Translations under genes and position numbers: made by a program | The notes under the pieces: generated by a model | Seen by the model: the letters and a program-made list of their open reading frames with translations, nothing else | What the model was told of the DNA's origin: nothing | Database searches by the model: none | Part shown: in pieces, positions 54,439-63,795 of the stretch | How positions within the stretch are numbered: position 1 is the first letter of the stretch | Layout of the letters: every line of letters starts with the position of its first letter | Assembly (NCBI RefSeq): GCF_026627505.1 | Contig: NZ_JAPNLK010000001.1 | Location: forward strand, 1 to 64,000 | Direction: 5' to 3' | Source: Streptomyces sp. H27-H5 | Lineage (GTDB): Bacteria; Actinomycetota; Actinomycetes; Streptomycetales; Streptomycetaceae | DNA length: 64,000 nt

Positions 54439-54479
54439 GCATGCATTGATGTGCATGCGTGCACACCACACATGCGTGC
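54439..54479. promoter_or_regulatory. Inverted and direct repeats upstream of 118-aa gene
   Basis: GCATGCA (54439-54445) and TGCATGC (54452-54458) form an inverted repeat, and ATGCGTGC occurs twice (54455-54462, 54472-54479). They lie 22-62 bp before the start of the minus-strand 118-aa gene. Candidate operator; regulator unknown. Confidence 0.4.
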
Positions 54480-54494
54480 GCAGCCCCACCCGGC

Positions 54495-55985
54495 TCACGT
54501 CAGCAGCGGCCGGTCCCGCGCGCGGATCGGGGCCTGGAGGGCGGTGCCGCCCGTCAGGTAGCGGTCGACCGCGGCGGCGACGGAGCGGCCCTCCGCGATC
54601 GCCCACACCACGAGGGACTGCCCGCGCCCGGCGTCGCCCGCCACGAACACCCCGTCCGTCGGCCGGGACGGACCGGCGAGCGCCGCGAAGTCGTCGTCCC
54701 GCGCGAAGTTGCCCTGCTCGTCCCGGATGAGCCCGAGCTGCCCGCCCAGGCCGCAGGCCCGTTCGGGCCCCGAGAAGCCGAGCGCCAGCAGCACCAGCCC
54801 GGCCTCGATCAGCCGCTCGGTGCCGGGCAGGGCGCCGCGCCGCGCGGGTTCCACGGCGGTCAGGTGCAGGGCCCGTACCCGGCCGGTCGCATCGCCTTCG
54901 AAGTGCAGGGTCGCGCAGGAGAAGGCTCGGGGATCGGCGCCGTGGCGGCCGCGGGCCTCCTCGTGGGCGTGGGAGATCCGGTAGACCTTCGGGTACACGG
55001 GCCAGGGCTGGGTGTCGGGCCGGGTGGGGCCGGGCTCGGGGTTGATGTCGAGCTGGACCACCGACAGGGCGCGCTGGCGCAGGGCCGTGCCCAGGCAGTC
55101 GGAGCCGGTGTCCCCGCCCCCGACGATGACCACGTGCCGTCCCGCGGCGGTGACCTCGGGTTCCGCGATGTCGCCCTCCGCGACCCTGTTCGCGCCGGTC
55201 AGGTAGTCCATGGCCTGGTGGATGCCGCGCAGCTCCCGACCCGGTACGGTCAGCTCCCTGCGCTCCATGGCGCCGACCGCGACGACGACGGCGTCGTACC
55301 GCCTGCGGAGGTCGGCCGCGTCGACCCGACCGCCGATGTCGCTGTCCGTACGGAAGACGGTGCCCTCGGCCCGCATCTGTTCGACGCGGCGGTCCAGGTG
55401 CGACTTCTCCATCTTGAACGCCGGGATGCCGTAGCGGAGCAGTCCGCCGATCCGGTCGGCCCGCTCGTGGACGACGACGGTGTGTCCGGCGCGGGTGAGC
55501 TGCTGGGCCGCGGCGAGGCCGGCGGGGCCGGACCCTATGACCGCGACGGTCTTGCCGCTGAGCCGGCCGGGCGGCGCCGGGACGGTGTAGGCGTGCTCCC
55601 ACGCCTGGTCGGCGATGGTCTGCTCGACGTTCTTGATGGTCACCGCGTCGGCGTTGATCGTCAGGACGCAGGCGTCCTCGCAGGGGGCCGGGCAGAGCCG
55701 GCCGGTGAACTCGGGGAAGTTGTTCGTCGCGTGCAACCGGTCGGAGGCGGCCCGCCAGGCACCGTGGGCGGCGTACGCGTTCCATTCGGGGATCAGGTTC
55801 CCGAGGGGGCAGCCGGCGTGGCAGAACGGGATCCCGCAGTCCATGCACCGGTTCGCCTGCTCGGACACCAGGGGCAGCAGCGCCTGCCCGGCGTGGACCT
55901 CGCGCCAGTCGCCGAGCCGCTCGTCCGCGGGGCGCGCCGGAACGGGGCTGCGGGGCGTCCTGAGGAAGCCGAACGGATCGGTCAT
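54495..55985 (-). CDS. gltD: Glutamate synthase small subunit-like flavoprotein (orphan)
   Basis: A 496-aa NADPH-dependent FAD protein with the N-terminal Fe-S domain of GltD: CMDCGIPFCHAGCPLGNLIP and LCPAPCEDACVL supply the cysteines for [4Fe-4S] clusters. FAD site: VAVIGSGPAGLAAAQQL. NADPH site: VVIVGGGDTGSDCLGTALR. C-terminal FAD contact: GVFVAGDAGRGQSLVVWAIAEG. In GltBD the subunit feeds NADPH electrons to GltB; no gltB is present in this window. It could serve gltB elsewhere, or work as a stand-alone NADPH:acceptor oxidoreductase near the hydrogenase. Confidence 0.85.
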   Translation of the reverse strand: MTDPFGFLRTPRSPVPARPADERLGDWREVHAGQALLPLVSEQANRCMDCGIPFCHAGCPLGNLIPEWNAYAAHGAWRAASDRLHATNNFPEFTGRLCPAPCEDACVLTINADAVTIKNVEQTIADQAWEHAYTVPAPPGRLSGKTVAVIGSGPAGLAAAQQLTRAGHTVVVHERADRIGGLLRYGIPAFKMEKSHLDRRVEQMRAEGTVFRTDSDIGGRVDAADLRRRYDAVVVAVGAMERRELTVPGRELRGIHQAMDYLTGANRVAEGDIAEPEVTAAGRHVVIVGGGDTGSDCLGTALRQRALSVVQLDINPEPGPTRPDTQPWPVYPKVYRISHAHEEARGRHGADPRAFSCATLHFEGDATGRVRALHLTAVEPARRGALPGTERLIEAGLVLLALGFSGPERACGLGGQLGLIRDEQGNFARDDDFAALAGPSRPTDGVFVAGDAGRGQSLVVWAIAEGRSVAAAVDRYLTGGTALQAPIRARDRPLLT

Positions 55986-56203
55986 GCGCCGCCTCCAGGA
56001 TTCACGCGCGGATACGGCGGTTCGACCAGGTTACGCCGCCTTTGTCAGTGTTTCCCGGGAGCCGGAAACGGGTGCTCCCGAACGTGACACCGGTCACTTC
56101 CCGTGACGCACGGGACATGACCTCGCCGCCCGGGGGCAGGCGGGCCCCACTGCACCATCACCGCGGGTCCGCCGCGGTGCGGAAATCGGAGGTACAGCGC
56201 GTC

Positions 56204-57688
56204 GTGTCGGAGCAACTGAGCATTCACACAGCCGGAAAGTGGCGGTCCGCGTCGACCGGCGCCACGAGGGAGATCCTGGATCCCGCCGACGGCACCGTGC
56301 TCGCGGTGGTCGCCGAGGGCAGCGCCGCCGATGCCGACGCGGCCGTCGGCGCCGCCCGCGCCGCCTTCGACGGCGGCGAGTGGCCGCAGACCCCGGTGGC
56401 CGAGCGCGCCGAGGTGCTGCGCCGCACGGCCGACCTGCTCCAGCGCGACCGGGAGCGGATCGCGCTCCTGGAGAGCCTGGACGCGGGCAAGACCCTCGAA
56501 GAGGGTCGCGTGGACGTGGACTGCGTCAGCGCCGCCTTCCGCTACTTCGCCGACCTCGTCATCGGCGAGGGCGGCGGCCGGGTCGTCGACGCCGGCTCCG
56601 CCGACATCCACAGCGTGGTCGTGCACGAGCCGGTCGGCGTGTGCGCCCTGATCACACCGTGGAACTATCCGCTGCTCCAGGCGAGCTGGAAGGTGGCCCC
56701 GGCGCTGGCCGCGGGCAACACCTTCGTCATCAAGCCCAGCGAGCTGACCCCGCTGAGCACGGTCGTCCTCGTCGAGCTGCTGGTGGAGGCCGGACTGCCC
56801 GCGGGCGTCGCCAACCTGGTGACCGGCGCCGGGGACCCGGTCGGCGCCCGTCTCTCGGCCCACCCCGACGTCGATCTCGTGTCGTTCACCGGCGGACTCG
56901 CCAGCGGTACGAAGGTCGCGCACGCCGCGGCCGACACCGTCAAGAAGGTCGCCCTCGAACTCGGCGGCAAGAACCCCAACGTCGTCTTCGCCGACGCCTG
57001 CGCCACCGCCGACGGCTTCGACACCGCCGTCGACCAGGCCCTGAACGCCGCCTTCATCCACAGCGGTCAGGTCTGCTCGGCCGGATCACGGCTGATCATC
57101 GAGGAGTCGGTGCGGGACCGCTTCGTCACCGAACTCGCCCGTCGCGCCGAGAAGATCCGTCTCGGTCGGGGCACCGACGCGGGCGTCGAGTGCGGCCCGA
57201 TGGTCTCGGCCGCGCAGCGGGAACGGACCGAGTCGTTCGTCGCCTCCGCCCTCGCCGAGGGTGCCGTGCTGCGCGCCGGCGGCGAGCGCCCCGAGGGGCC
57301 GGGCAACTTCTACCGTCCGACCGTGCTGGACCGCTGCGACCGCCGGATGCGCGTGGTGCGCGAGGAGGTCTTCGGGCCGGTCCTGACCGTGGAGACGTTC
57401 CGCACCGAGGACGAGGCCGTGGCCCTGGCCAACGACACCGAGTACGGGCTCGCCGGCGCCGTGTGGACCTCCGACCAGGGCCGCGCCCGCCGGGTGGCGG
57501 GCCGACTGCGCCACGGCACCGTCTGGATCAACGACTTCCACCCCTACCTCCCGCAGGCGGAGTGGGGCGGTTTCGGGAAGTCCGGTGTCGGGCGCGAGCT
57601 CGGACCGTCGGGTCTCGCCGAGTACCGCGAGACGAAGCACGTCTACCAGAACCTGGCGCCGCGTCCCGTGCGCTGGTTCGCGGGCTGA
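56204..57688 (+). CDS. betB: Betaine aldehyde dehydrogenase
   Basis: A 494-aa NAD(P)-dependent aldehyde dehydrogenase converting betaine aldehyde to glycine betaine. Catalytic Cys in [12 protein letters not shown], general base Glu in [13 protein letters not shown], cofactor loop [20 protein letters not shown] and [10 protein letters not shown]. The C-terminus [19 protein letters not shown] is typical of BetB. The start is uncertain: GTG 56204 was taken, with GGAGG about 12 nt upstream; an in-frame GTG lies about 10 codons earlier. First of five co-directional genes for betaine synthesis and uptake. Confidence 0.88.
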   Translation: MSEQLSIHTAGKWRSASTGATREILDPADGTVLAVVAEGSAADADAAVGAARAAFDGGEWPQTPVAERAEVLRRTADLLQRDRERIALLESLDAGKTLEEGRVDVDCVSAAFRYFADLVIGEGGGRVVDAGSADIHSVVVHEPVGVCALITPWNYPLLQASWKVAPALAAGNTFVIKPSELTPLSTVVLVELLVEAGLPAGVANLVTGAGDPVGARLSAHPDVDLVSFTGGLASGTKVAHAAADTVKKVALELGGKNPNVVFADACATADGFDTAVDQALNAAFIHSGQVCSAGSRLIIEESVRDRFVTELARRAEKIRLGRGTDAGVECGPMVSAAQRERTESFVASALAEGAVLRAGGERPEGPGNFYRPTVLDRCDRRMRVVREEVFGPVLTVETFRTEDEAVALANDTEYGLAGAVWTSDQGRARRVAGRLRHGTVWINDFHPYLPQAEWGGFGKSGVGRELGPSGLAEYRETKHVYQNLAPRPVRWFAG

Positions 57689-57702
57689 AAGGGAGCATCT
57701 TC

Positions 57703-59268
57703 ATGACGACGCACACGGACCTCGGCCAGAACGTCGCCGAGGAAACCATTCAGGAGTACGACTACGTCATCGTCGGCGGCGGCACCGCCGGCTCGGTGAT
57801 CGCCGCCCGGCTGACGCAGGACCCGAACGTCACGGTCGCCGTCATCGAGGGCGGGCCGAGCGACGTCGACCGTCCGGACGTCCTCACCCTGCGCCGCTGG
57901 ATGGGCCTGCTCGGCGGGGAACTCGACTACGACTACCCCACCACCGAGCAGCCGCGCGGCAACTCGCACATCAGACACAGCCGCGCCCGCGTCCTCGGCG
58001 GCTGCTCCTCGCACAACACCCTGATCGCGTTCAAGCCGCTGCCGTCCGACTGGGACGAGTGGTCGGACGCGGGCGCCGAGGGCTGGCACTCCGCCGCCAT
58101 GGACCCGTACTTCGACCGGCTGCTGAACAACATCGTCCCCGTCGGCGAGGCCGACCGGAACGCCATCGCCCGCGACTTCGTCGACGCGGCCGAGCACGCG
58201 CTGGGCGTCCCCCGCGTCGAGGGCTTCAACGCGAAGCCGTTCCACGAGGGCGCCGGTTTCTTCGACCTCGCCTACCACCCGGAGACCAACAAGCGTTCCT
58301 CCGCCTCGGTGGCCTACCTGCACCCGATCATGGACGTGCGGGCGAACCTGACCCTGCTGCTGGAGACCTGGGCGTACCGGCTGGAGCTGGAGGGGACCCG
58401 GGCGCGCGGGGTCCACGTACGGTCCCAGGACGGCACCCGGTCGCTGCTGCGGGCCCGCCGCGAGGTCGTGGTGTGCGCGGGCGCGGTCGACACCCCCCGC
58501 CTGCTGCTGCACTCCGGCATCGGCCCGCGCGCGGACCTGGAGGCGCTCGGCATTCCCCCGGTCCACGACCTGCCCGGTGTCGGCGAGAACCTCCTCGACC
58601 ACCCGGAGTCGGTGATCGTGTGGGAGACGGACGGTCCGATCCCCGAGAACTCGGCGATGGACAGCGACGCGGGCCTGTTCGTGCGGCGCGACCCCGCGGC
58701 CGCGGGCCCGGACCTGATGTTCCACTTCTACCAGGTCCCCTTCACCGACAACCCGGAGCGCATCGGCTACGAACGCCCCGCGCACGGCGTGTCGTTGACC
58801 CCGAACATCCCGAAGCCGCGCAGCCGCGGCCGGCTGTACCTGACCAGCGCGGACCCCGAGGTGAAACCCGCCCTGGACTTCCGGTACTTCACGGACGACG
58901 AGGACTACGACGCCCGCACGCTGGTCGACGGCATCAAGATCGCCCGCGAGATCGCGGCGACGGAGCCGCTGGCCGGATGGCTCAAGCGCGAGGTGTGCCC
59001 CGGTCCGGACATCACCGGCGACGAGGAGCTCAGCGCGTACGCCCGCTCCGTCGCCCACACCGTCTACCACCCCGCGGGCACCTGCCGCATGGGCGCGGCG
59101 GACGACCCCGGGGCCGTCGTGGGCCCGGACCTGAGGGTCCGGGGCCTGGACGGGATCCGGATCGCGGACGCGTCGGTCTTCCCGACGATGCCCGCGGTCA
59201 ATCCGATGATCGGAGTGCTCATGGTCGGCGAGAAAGCCGCCGAGCTGCTGGGAGGCGCCACGCGATGA
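57703..59268 (+). CDS. Choline oxidase-like GMC oxidoreductase
   Basis: A 521-aa flavoprotein oxidising choline to betaine aldehyde. FAD motif [17 protein letters not shown] at residue 22. The segment [15 protein letters not shown] matches choline oxidase, where the SSHN His covalently binds FAD. C-terminal catalytic [13 protein letters not shown] and VNPMIGVLM provide the His and Asn of the GMC active site. Overall similarity looks closer to Arthrobacter choline oxidase (O2 to H2O2) than to E. coli BetA. AGGGAG precedes ATG 57703, 14 bp after betB. Could be annotated betA or codA. Confidence 0.85.
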   Translation: MTTHTDLGQNVAEETIQEYDYVIVGGGTAGSVIAARLTQDPNVTVAVIEGGPSDVDRPDVLTLRRWMGLLGGELDYDYPTTEQPRGNSHIRHSRARVLGGCSSHNTLIAFKPLPSDWDEWSDAGAEGWHSAAMDPYFDRLLNNIVPVGEADRNAIARDFVDAAEHALGVPRVEGFNAKPFHEGAGFFDLAYHPETNKRSSASVAYLHPIMDVRANLTLLLETWAYRLELEGTRARGVHVRSQDGTRSLLRARREVVVCAGAVDTPRLLLHSGIGPRADLEALGIPPVHDLPGVGENLLDHPESVIVWETDGPIPENSAMDSDAGLFVRRDPAAAGPDLMFHFYQVPFTDNPERIGYERPAHGVSLTPNIPKPRSRGRLYLTSADPEVKPALDFRYFTDDEDYDARTLVDGIKIAREIAATEPLAGWLKREVCPGPDITGDEELSAYARSVAHTVYHPAGTCRMGAADDPGAVVGPDLRVRGLDGIRIADASVFPTMPAVNPMIGVLMVGEKAAELLGGATR

Positions 59269-60374
59269 ACCCGAAGACGCACACGACCGACGAGAGCTCC
59301 AACGGATCGACTCCCGACACCCGACCGCCGGTGTTCGCTGTCGACGGCCTCTGGAAGGTCTTCGGCCCCCGCGCCGCGGCCGCCAAGGTGCCCGGATCCG
59401 CCCACGCCGGCCTGTCCACCGCCGAGTTGCGCGAACGCACCGGCTGTACCGCGGCCGTCCGAGACGTCAGCTTCGACGTCCGCAGGGGCGAAGCCTTCGT
59501 CGTGATGGGCCTGTCCGGCTCCGGCAAGTCCACGCTCGTCCGCTGTCTGACCCGCCTGATCGAGCCCACCGCGGGCTCCCTCTCCATCGACGGCGAGGAC
59601 GTGCTGGCCATGGACCGGGCCAGGCTGCGTGAGCTGCGCCGGCACCGCGCCGCCATGGTCTTCCAGCACTTCGGCCTGCTGCCCCACCGCTCGGTGCTGG
59701 ACAACGTCGCCTACGGCCTGGAGATCCAGGGAATGGGCCGCGCCGAGCGGCGCGCCAAGGCCGCCGAGATGACCGTCAAGGTCGGGCTCGAAGGCCTGGA
59801 GGAGCGCCGCCCCGGCGAGCTGTCCGGCGGCCAGCAGCAGCGCGTCGGCCTCGCCCGGGCCCTCGCCGCCGACCCCGAGGTCCTGCTGTTCGACGAACCG
59901 TTCAGCGCCCTGGACCCGCTGATCCGCCGGGAGATGCAGGAGGAGGTGGCCCGCCTGCACCACGAGGAGGGCCGCACCATGGTCTTCATCACCCACGACC
60001 TGTCCGAGGCCCTGCGCCTCGGTGACCGGATCGCCCTCATGCGCGACGGTGAGATCGTGCAGCTCGGCACGCCCGAGGAGATCGTCGGCTCCCCCGCCGA
60101 CGACTACGTGCGGGACTTCGTCCGCGACGTGCCCCGCGAGCAGGTGCTCACCGTGCGCAGCGCCATGCGTCCCGCGTCCGCCGCCGAGGCCGAACAGGGC
60201 CCGGCGCTGAACCCGACCACCACCGTCGTCGACGCCATCGAGGCCGTCGCCCGCAGCGGTGGCCCTGCGCGGGTCGTCGACCAGGGCCGCTGTCTCGGCG
60301 TGGTCGACGACGCGGCGCTGCTCGCCGTCGTCGCCGGGATACCCGCCCCCCGGACCGGGGAGGTGGCCGCATGA
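59265..60374 (+). CDS. Glycine betaine/proline ABC transporter ATPase (ProV/OpuAA)
   Basis: A 369-aa ATPase of a betaine importer. Walker [10 protein letters not shown]-loop [20 protein letters not shown], signature [19 protein letters not shown], Walker [13 protein letters not shown] and H-loop ITHDLSEAL. The C-terminal 80 residues form a reduced CBS-like region ([33 protein letters not shown]), which in OpuA senses ionic strength. An unusual Ala/Gly-rich insert ([21 protein letters not shown]) is near the N-terminus, as in other ProV proteins. The ATG overlaps the choline oxidase stop. Confidence 0.9.
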   Translation: MNPKTHTTDESSNGSTPDTRPPVFAVDGLWKVFGPRAAAAKVPGSAHAGLSTAELRERTGCTAAVRDVSFDVRRGEAFVVMGLSGSGKSTLVRCLTRLIEPTAGSLSIDGEDVLAMDRARLRELRRHRAAMVFQHFGLLPHRSVLDNVAYGLEIQGMGRAERRAKAAEMTVKVGLEGLEERRPGELSGGQQQRVGLARALAADPEVLLFDEPFSALDPLIRREMQEEVARLHHEEGRTMVFITHDLSEALRLGDRIALMRDGEIVQLGTPEEIVGSPADDYVRDFVRDVPREQVLTVRSAMRPASAAEAEQGPALNPTTTVVDAIEAVARSGGPARVVDQGRCLGVVDDAALLAVVAGIPAPRTGEVAA

Positions 60375-60420
60375 GAACCGGCGCCGTCCGCAACGTCCCC
60401 GCGCCCCGGCGGTGGTGGCG

Positions 60421-62475
60421 ATGACCTCCACCACGACGCCCGTGCGCGAGCCCGCCTCGTCGTCCGCGCCGCAGGACACGAAGCCGCCCACCGGCGGTTC
60501 GTCCCCCTCCCCCGACGGCTCCTCGTCCCGTCGCCCCGGGTCCCGGCTCCCCTTCCGTGTCGGTCGCAGGGTCCTGCCCCTCGCCGTCGCCGCGGCCGTG
60601 GTGGTCACGCTCGGAGTCCTCTTCCCCGGCGCGGGCAGTTGGCCCGGCGCCCTTGCCGTGGACCTGTCGGGTCCCCTCGGCCGGGCCGGCGACTGGATCA
60701 TCGACCACCGTGACAGCCACCCGCTGTTCCTCTACTTCTTCGGGCACGTCAGCAACGTGGTCGTGGTGTCCGTCCGCGCCGTGTACGTGATCCTGCTCGC
60801 CGCCGGCTGGACCGGTGTCACCGCGCTGGCCGGTCTCGTCGCCTGGCGCCTCGCCGGTGTCCGGCTCGCCCTGACCTCGATGGCCGCCTTCGCGGTCTGC
60901 GGCCTGCTCGGCATGTGGATCCCCACCATGCAGACCCTGGCCCTGATGGTCGTGGCGGTCGCCGCCTCGGTCGTCGTCGGCGGGCTGCTCGGCCTGGCCG
61001 CCGGGTTGTCGCCGCGCACCGAGCGCGTCCTGCGCCCCGTGCTCGACACCATGCAGATCCTGCCCGCGTTCGCGTACCTGCTGCCGATGGTGCTGGTCTT
61101 CGGCATCGGCGTGCCCGCCGCCGTGCTCGCCACCGTCGTCTACGCCGCCCCGCCCATGGCGCGCCTGACGGCGCTCGGGCTGCGCGATGCCGACGCGGGA
61201 GTCCTGGAGGCCGCCGCCTCGCTCGGCGCGACCGGCCGCCAGCGGCTGCTGACCGCGCGCCTTCCGCTGGCGCGCCGGCAGATCCTGCTCGGCGTCAACC
61301 AGGCCATCATGATGGGCCTGTCCATGGCCGTGATCGCCTCCGTGATCGGTGCGGGCGGCCTCGGCGACCGGGTCTACCAGGCCCTCGCCTCCGTCGACGT
61401 CGGCGCGGCGCTCGCCGCGGGCATCCCGATCGTGCTGCTGGCCGTCGTCCTCGACCGCACGGCCGACGCGGCGGGTGCCCGGCTCGGCTCCAACCCGCCC
61501 CAGGCCGCCGAGCAGCACTTCCTGCGCCGCGTCTTCGCGGGCTGGTACGGGCGTCTGCTCTGCCTCCTCGCGGTCGTCGCGGTGGCCGTGGCCGGCCGGA
61601 TGCTGGGCACCTCGCAGTGGCCCGACTCCTGGAAGGTGTCCCTCGCCGAACCCGTCAACCGGGCCGTGGCCTGGATGACCGACCACCTCTACTCCGGGGT
61701 TCCCGTCGTCGGCGGCACCGCCGACTGGGCGGCCCGCTTCACCGGGTGGCTCCTGGACCCGCTGCGCTCCGGACTCCAGGCCTCCCCGTGGTGGCTGCTC
61801 CTGCTGCTGGTCGGCGCGATCGGCGTCCTCGTCGGTACCCGGCGCACCGCGCTGACCGCCGTGCTCGCCCTGGCCGCCATCGGCGTGCTCGGGGTGTGGG
61901 AGCCCGCGCTGGACACGCTCTCGCAGGTGCTCGCCGCCGTCGCGGTGACCCTGATGCTCGGCTTCGCGATCTCCATCGGCGCCGCCCGCAGCGCCCGCGC
62001 GGAGCGGCTGCTGCGGCCCGTGCTCGACGTGTGCCAGACGATGCCCCAGTTCGTGTACCTCATCCCGGTCGTCGCCCTCTTCGGAGTGGGCCGCGCCCCG
62101 GCGGCGGCCGCCGCCGTCGTGTACGCGCTGCCCGCCGTCGTCCGCATCACCACGCAGGGGCTGCGCGAGGTCAACCCGGCCGCGATGGAGTCCGCCCGCT
62201 CCCTCGGGGCGACCGGCTCCCAGCAGCTGCGGCAGGTACAGCTTCCCCTGGCCCGGCCGGCGCTGCTGCTGGCCGTCAACCAGGCCGTCGTGCTGGTCCT
62301 CGCCGTCGTCATCATCGGCGGTCTGGTCGGCGGTGGCGCCCTCGGCTACGACGTCGTCCTGGGCCTGGCCCAGGGTGACCTGGCCACCGGACTGGTCGCG
62401 GGTGCAGCGATCGTCTGCCTGGGCCTGATGCTCGACCGTGTCACCCAGCCCGCGACGAAGACGAAGGAGGCCTGA
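60421..62475 (+). CDS. Betaine ABC transporter permease, two fused ProW-like domains
   Basis: A 684-aa membrane protein with two tandem binding-protein-dependent transport domains, each preceded by extra helices. Domain 1 is about residues 170-360 (DTMQILPAFAYLLPMVLVFG, EAAASLGATGRQRLL) and domain 2 about 500-670 (DVCQTMPQFVYLIPVVALFG, ESARSLGATGSQQLR). The EAA loops of the two halves are near-identical, so this is an internal duplication giving both permease halves in one chain. The N-terminal 50 residues are Ser/Pro-rich and cytoplasmic. 46 bp after the ATPase gene. Confidence 0.9.
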   Translation: MTSTTTPVREPASSSAPQDTKPPTGGSSPSPDGSSSRRPGSRLPFRVGRRVLPLAVAAAVVVTLGVLFPGAGSWPGALAVDLSGPLGRAGDWIIDHRDSHPLFLYFFGHVSNVVVVSVRAVYVILLAAGWTGVTALAGLVAWRLAGVRLALTSMAAFAVCGLLGMWIPTMQTLALMVVAVAASVVVGGLLGLAAGLSPRTERVLRPVLDTMQILPAFAYLLPMVLVFGIGVPAAVLATVVYAAPPMARLTALGLRDADAGVLEAAASLGATGRQRLLTARLPLARRQILLGVNQAIMMGLSMAVIASVIGAGGLGDRVYQALASVDVGAALAAGIPIVLLAVVLDRTADAAGARLGSNPPQAAEQHFLRRVFAGWYGRLLCLLAVVAVAVAGRMLGTSQWPDSWKVSLAEPVNRAVAWMTDHLYSGVPVVGGTADWAARFTGWLLDPLRSGLQASPWWLLLLLVGAIGVLVGTRRTALTAVLALAAIGVLGVWEPALDTLSQVLAAVAVTLMLGFAISIGAARSARAERLLRPVLDVCQTMPQFVYLIPVVALFGVGRAPAAAAAVVYALPAVVRITTQGLREVNPAAMESARSLGATGSQQLRQVQLPLARPALLLAVNQAVVLVLAVVIIGGLVGGGALGYDVVLGLAQGDLATGLVAGAAIVCLGLMLDRVTQPATKTKEA

Positions 62476-62476
62476 G

Positions 62477-63466
62477 ATGCCCGAGACGCGAACCCTTCCC
62501 GTGAGACGTACCCGCCGACGGATCGTCGCCGCGCTCGCCGCGGCGAGCACCCTGGCCGTCGTCACCGGCTGCGGAGCGGCCGACATGACCCGCCAGGCGT
62601 CCCCGTACGCGGACGCCCAGGGCGCGAAGACGGTCACGCTCTCCGTGCAGTCGTGGGTCGGCGCGCAGGCCAACACGGCCGTGGCGGGCTACCTGCTCGA
62701 ACACGAGCTGGGCTACCGGGTCGACACCGTCCAGGTGGACGAGGTGCCCGCGTGGGACGCCCTCAGCCAGGGCCGGGTCGACGCGATCCTGGAGGACTGG
62801 GGCCACCCCGAGCAGCAGAAGCGGTACGTCGAGGACAAGAAGACCATCGTCAACGGCGGTGACCTCGGGGTGACCGGCCACATCGGCTGGTTCGTCCCGA
62901 CCTACTTCGCGAAGCAGCACCCGGACGTCACCGACTGGAAGAACCTCGGCAAGTACACCGACCAGCTGCGCACGCCCGAGAGCCGCGGCAAGGGTCAGCT
63001 GATGGACGGCTCGCCTTCGTACGTGACGAACGACAAGGCGCTGGTGAAGAACCTGAAGCTGGACCTGGAGGTGGTCTTCGCCGGTTCCGAGGCCGCCCAG
63101 ATCACCCAGATCAAGCAGTTCGCCAAGGAGAAGAAGCCCTTCCTGACGTACTGGTACAAGCCCCAGTGGCTCTTCGAGCGGGTTCCGATGACCGAGGTGA
63201 AGCTGCCCGAGTACGAGGAGGGCTGCGACGCCGACCCCGAGAAGGTGGCCTGCGCCTACCCGCACACGCCGTTGCAGAAGTACCTGAACGCGCGGTTCGC
63301 GGACGACGGCGGGAAGGCCGCCGGGTTCCTGAAGAAGTTCCACTGGACCGTGGCGGAACAGAACGAGGTCGCCCTGATGATCGCCGAGGAGAAGCTGTCG
63401 CCTCAGCAGGCGGCGAAGAAGTGGGTGGAGCGGAACGAGGACGTCTGGCGTCCCTGGATCCGCTGA
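62477..63466 (+). CDS. Glycine betaine-binding lipoprotein (OpuAC-like)
   Basis: A 329-aa substrate-binding lipoprotein. Basic start with RRTRRRIVAALAAASTLAV and lipobox VVTGCGAA (lipidated Cys about residue 32), then an OpuAC-type fold: VTLSVQSWVGAQANTAVAGYLLEHELGY, DAILEDWGHPEQQKRYV, GITGHIGW-like GVTGHIGWFVP and FLTYWYKPQWLF. Trp and Tyr residues there resemble the aromatic box that binds trimethylammonium groups. 1 bp after the permease stop; ends at a 19-bp terminator hairpin. Confidence 0.9.
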   Translation: MPETRTLPVRRTRRRIVAALAAASTLAVVTGCGAADMTRQASPYADAQGAKTVTLSVQSWVGAQANTAVAGYLLEHELGYRVDTVQVDEVPAWDALSQGRVDAILEDWGHPEQQKRYVEDKKTIVNGGDLGVTGHIGWFVPTYFAKQHPDVTDWKNLGKYTDQLRTPESRGKGQLMDGSPSYVTNDKALVKNLKLDLEVVFAGSEAAQITQIKQFAKEKKPFLTYWYKPQWLFERVPMTEVKLPEYEEGCDADPEKVACAYPHTPLQKYLNARFADDGGKAAGFLKKFHWTVAEQNEVALMIAEEKLSPQQAAKKWVERNEDVWRPWIR

Positions 63467-63482
63467 CCCCTCCCGGGTTCGC

Positions 63483-63524
63483 GACGGCGCCCCGCCACCG
63501 GAGTTCCGGTGGCGGGGCGCCGTC
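63483..63524 (+). terminator. 19-bp perfect hairpin terminator of betaine operon
   Basis: 63483-63501 pairs perfectly with 63506-63524 around an AGTT loop, 16 bp after the binding-protein stop and before the convergent EF-hand gene; likely bidirectional. Confidence 0.9.
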
Positions 63525-63543
63525 GTGTCCGCGCTGCGCTCGG

Positions 63544-63795
63544 CTACCAGCCGAAGCGGCGGTCGGCCTCCCGCTCGAACTCCTCGAACGTCAGCACCCC
63601 GTCGCCGTCGAGGTTGGCCCGGTCGAAGAGGGCCGACGAGGCGTCGACGTCGCTGACGCCCCAGAAGGGCAGGATGCCGGTGGAGGCGAGGGTGGGCCCC
63701 TTCGTCCGCAGGGCCGAGATCACCTCGACGCGCGTCAGGACGCCGTCGCTGTCGAGATCGAGTGCGTCGAAGAGCTTGCGGGCCTTCTCGCTCAT
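63544..63795 (-). CDS. EF-hand calcium-binding protein
   Basis: An 83-aa calmodulin-like protein with two EF-hand loops: DLDSDGVLTRVE (residues 13-24) and NLDGDGVLTFEE (about 60-71). Both have acidic residues at positions 3, 5 and 12; the second loop has Asn at position 1. Flanking helices are RKLFDAL and FEEFEREADRRF. Calcium-dependent buffering or signalling in the cytoplasm, targets unknown. Similar small EF-hand (calerythrin/CabA-like) proteins are common in Streptomyces. Confidence 0.85.
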   Translation of the reverse strand: MSEKARKLFDALDLDSDGVLTRVEVISALRTKGPTLASTGILPFWGVSDVDASSALFDRANLDGDGVLTFEEFEREADRRFGW

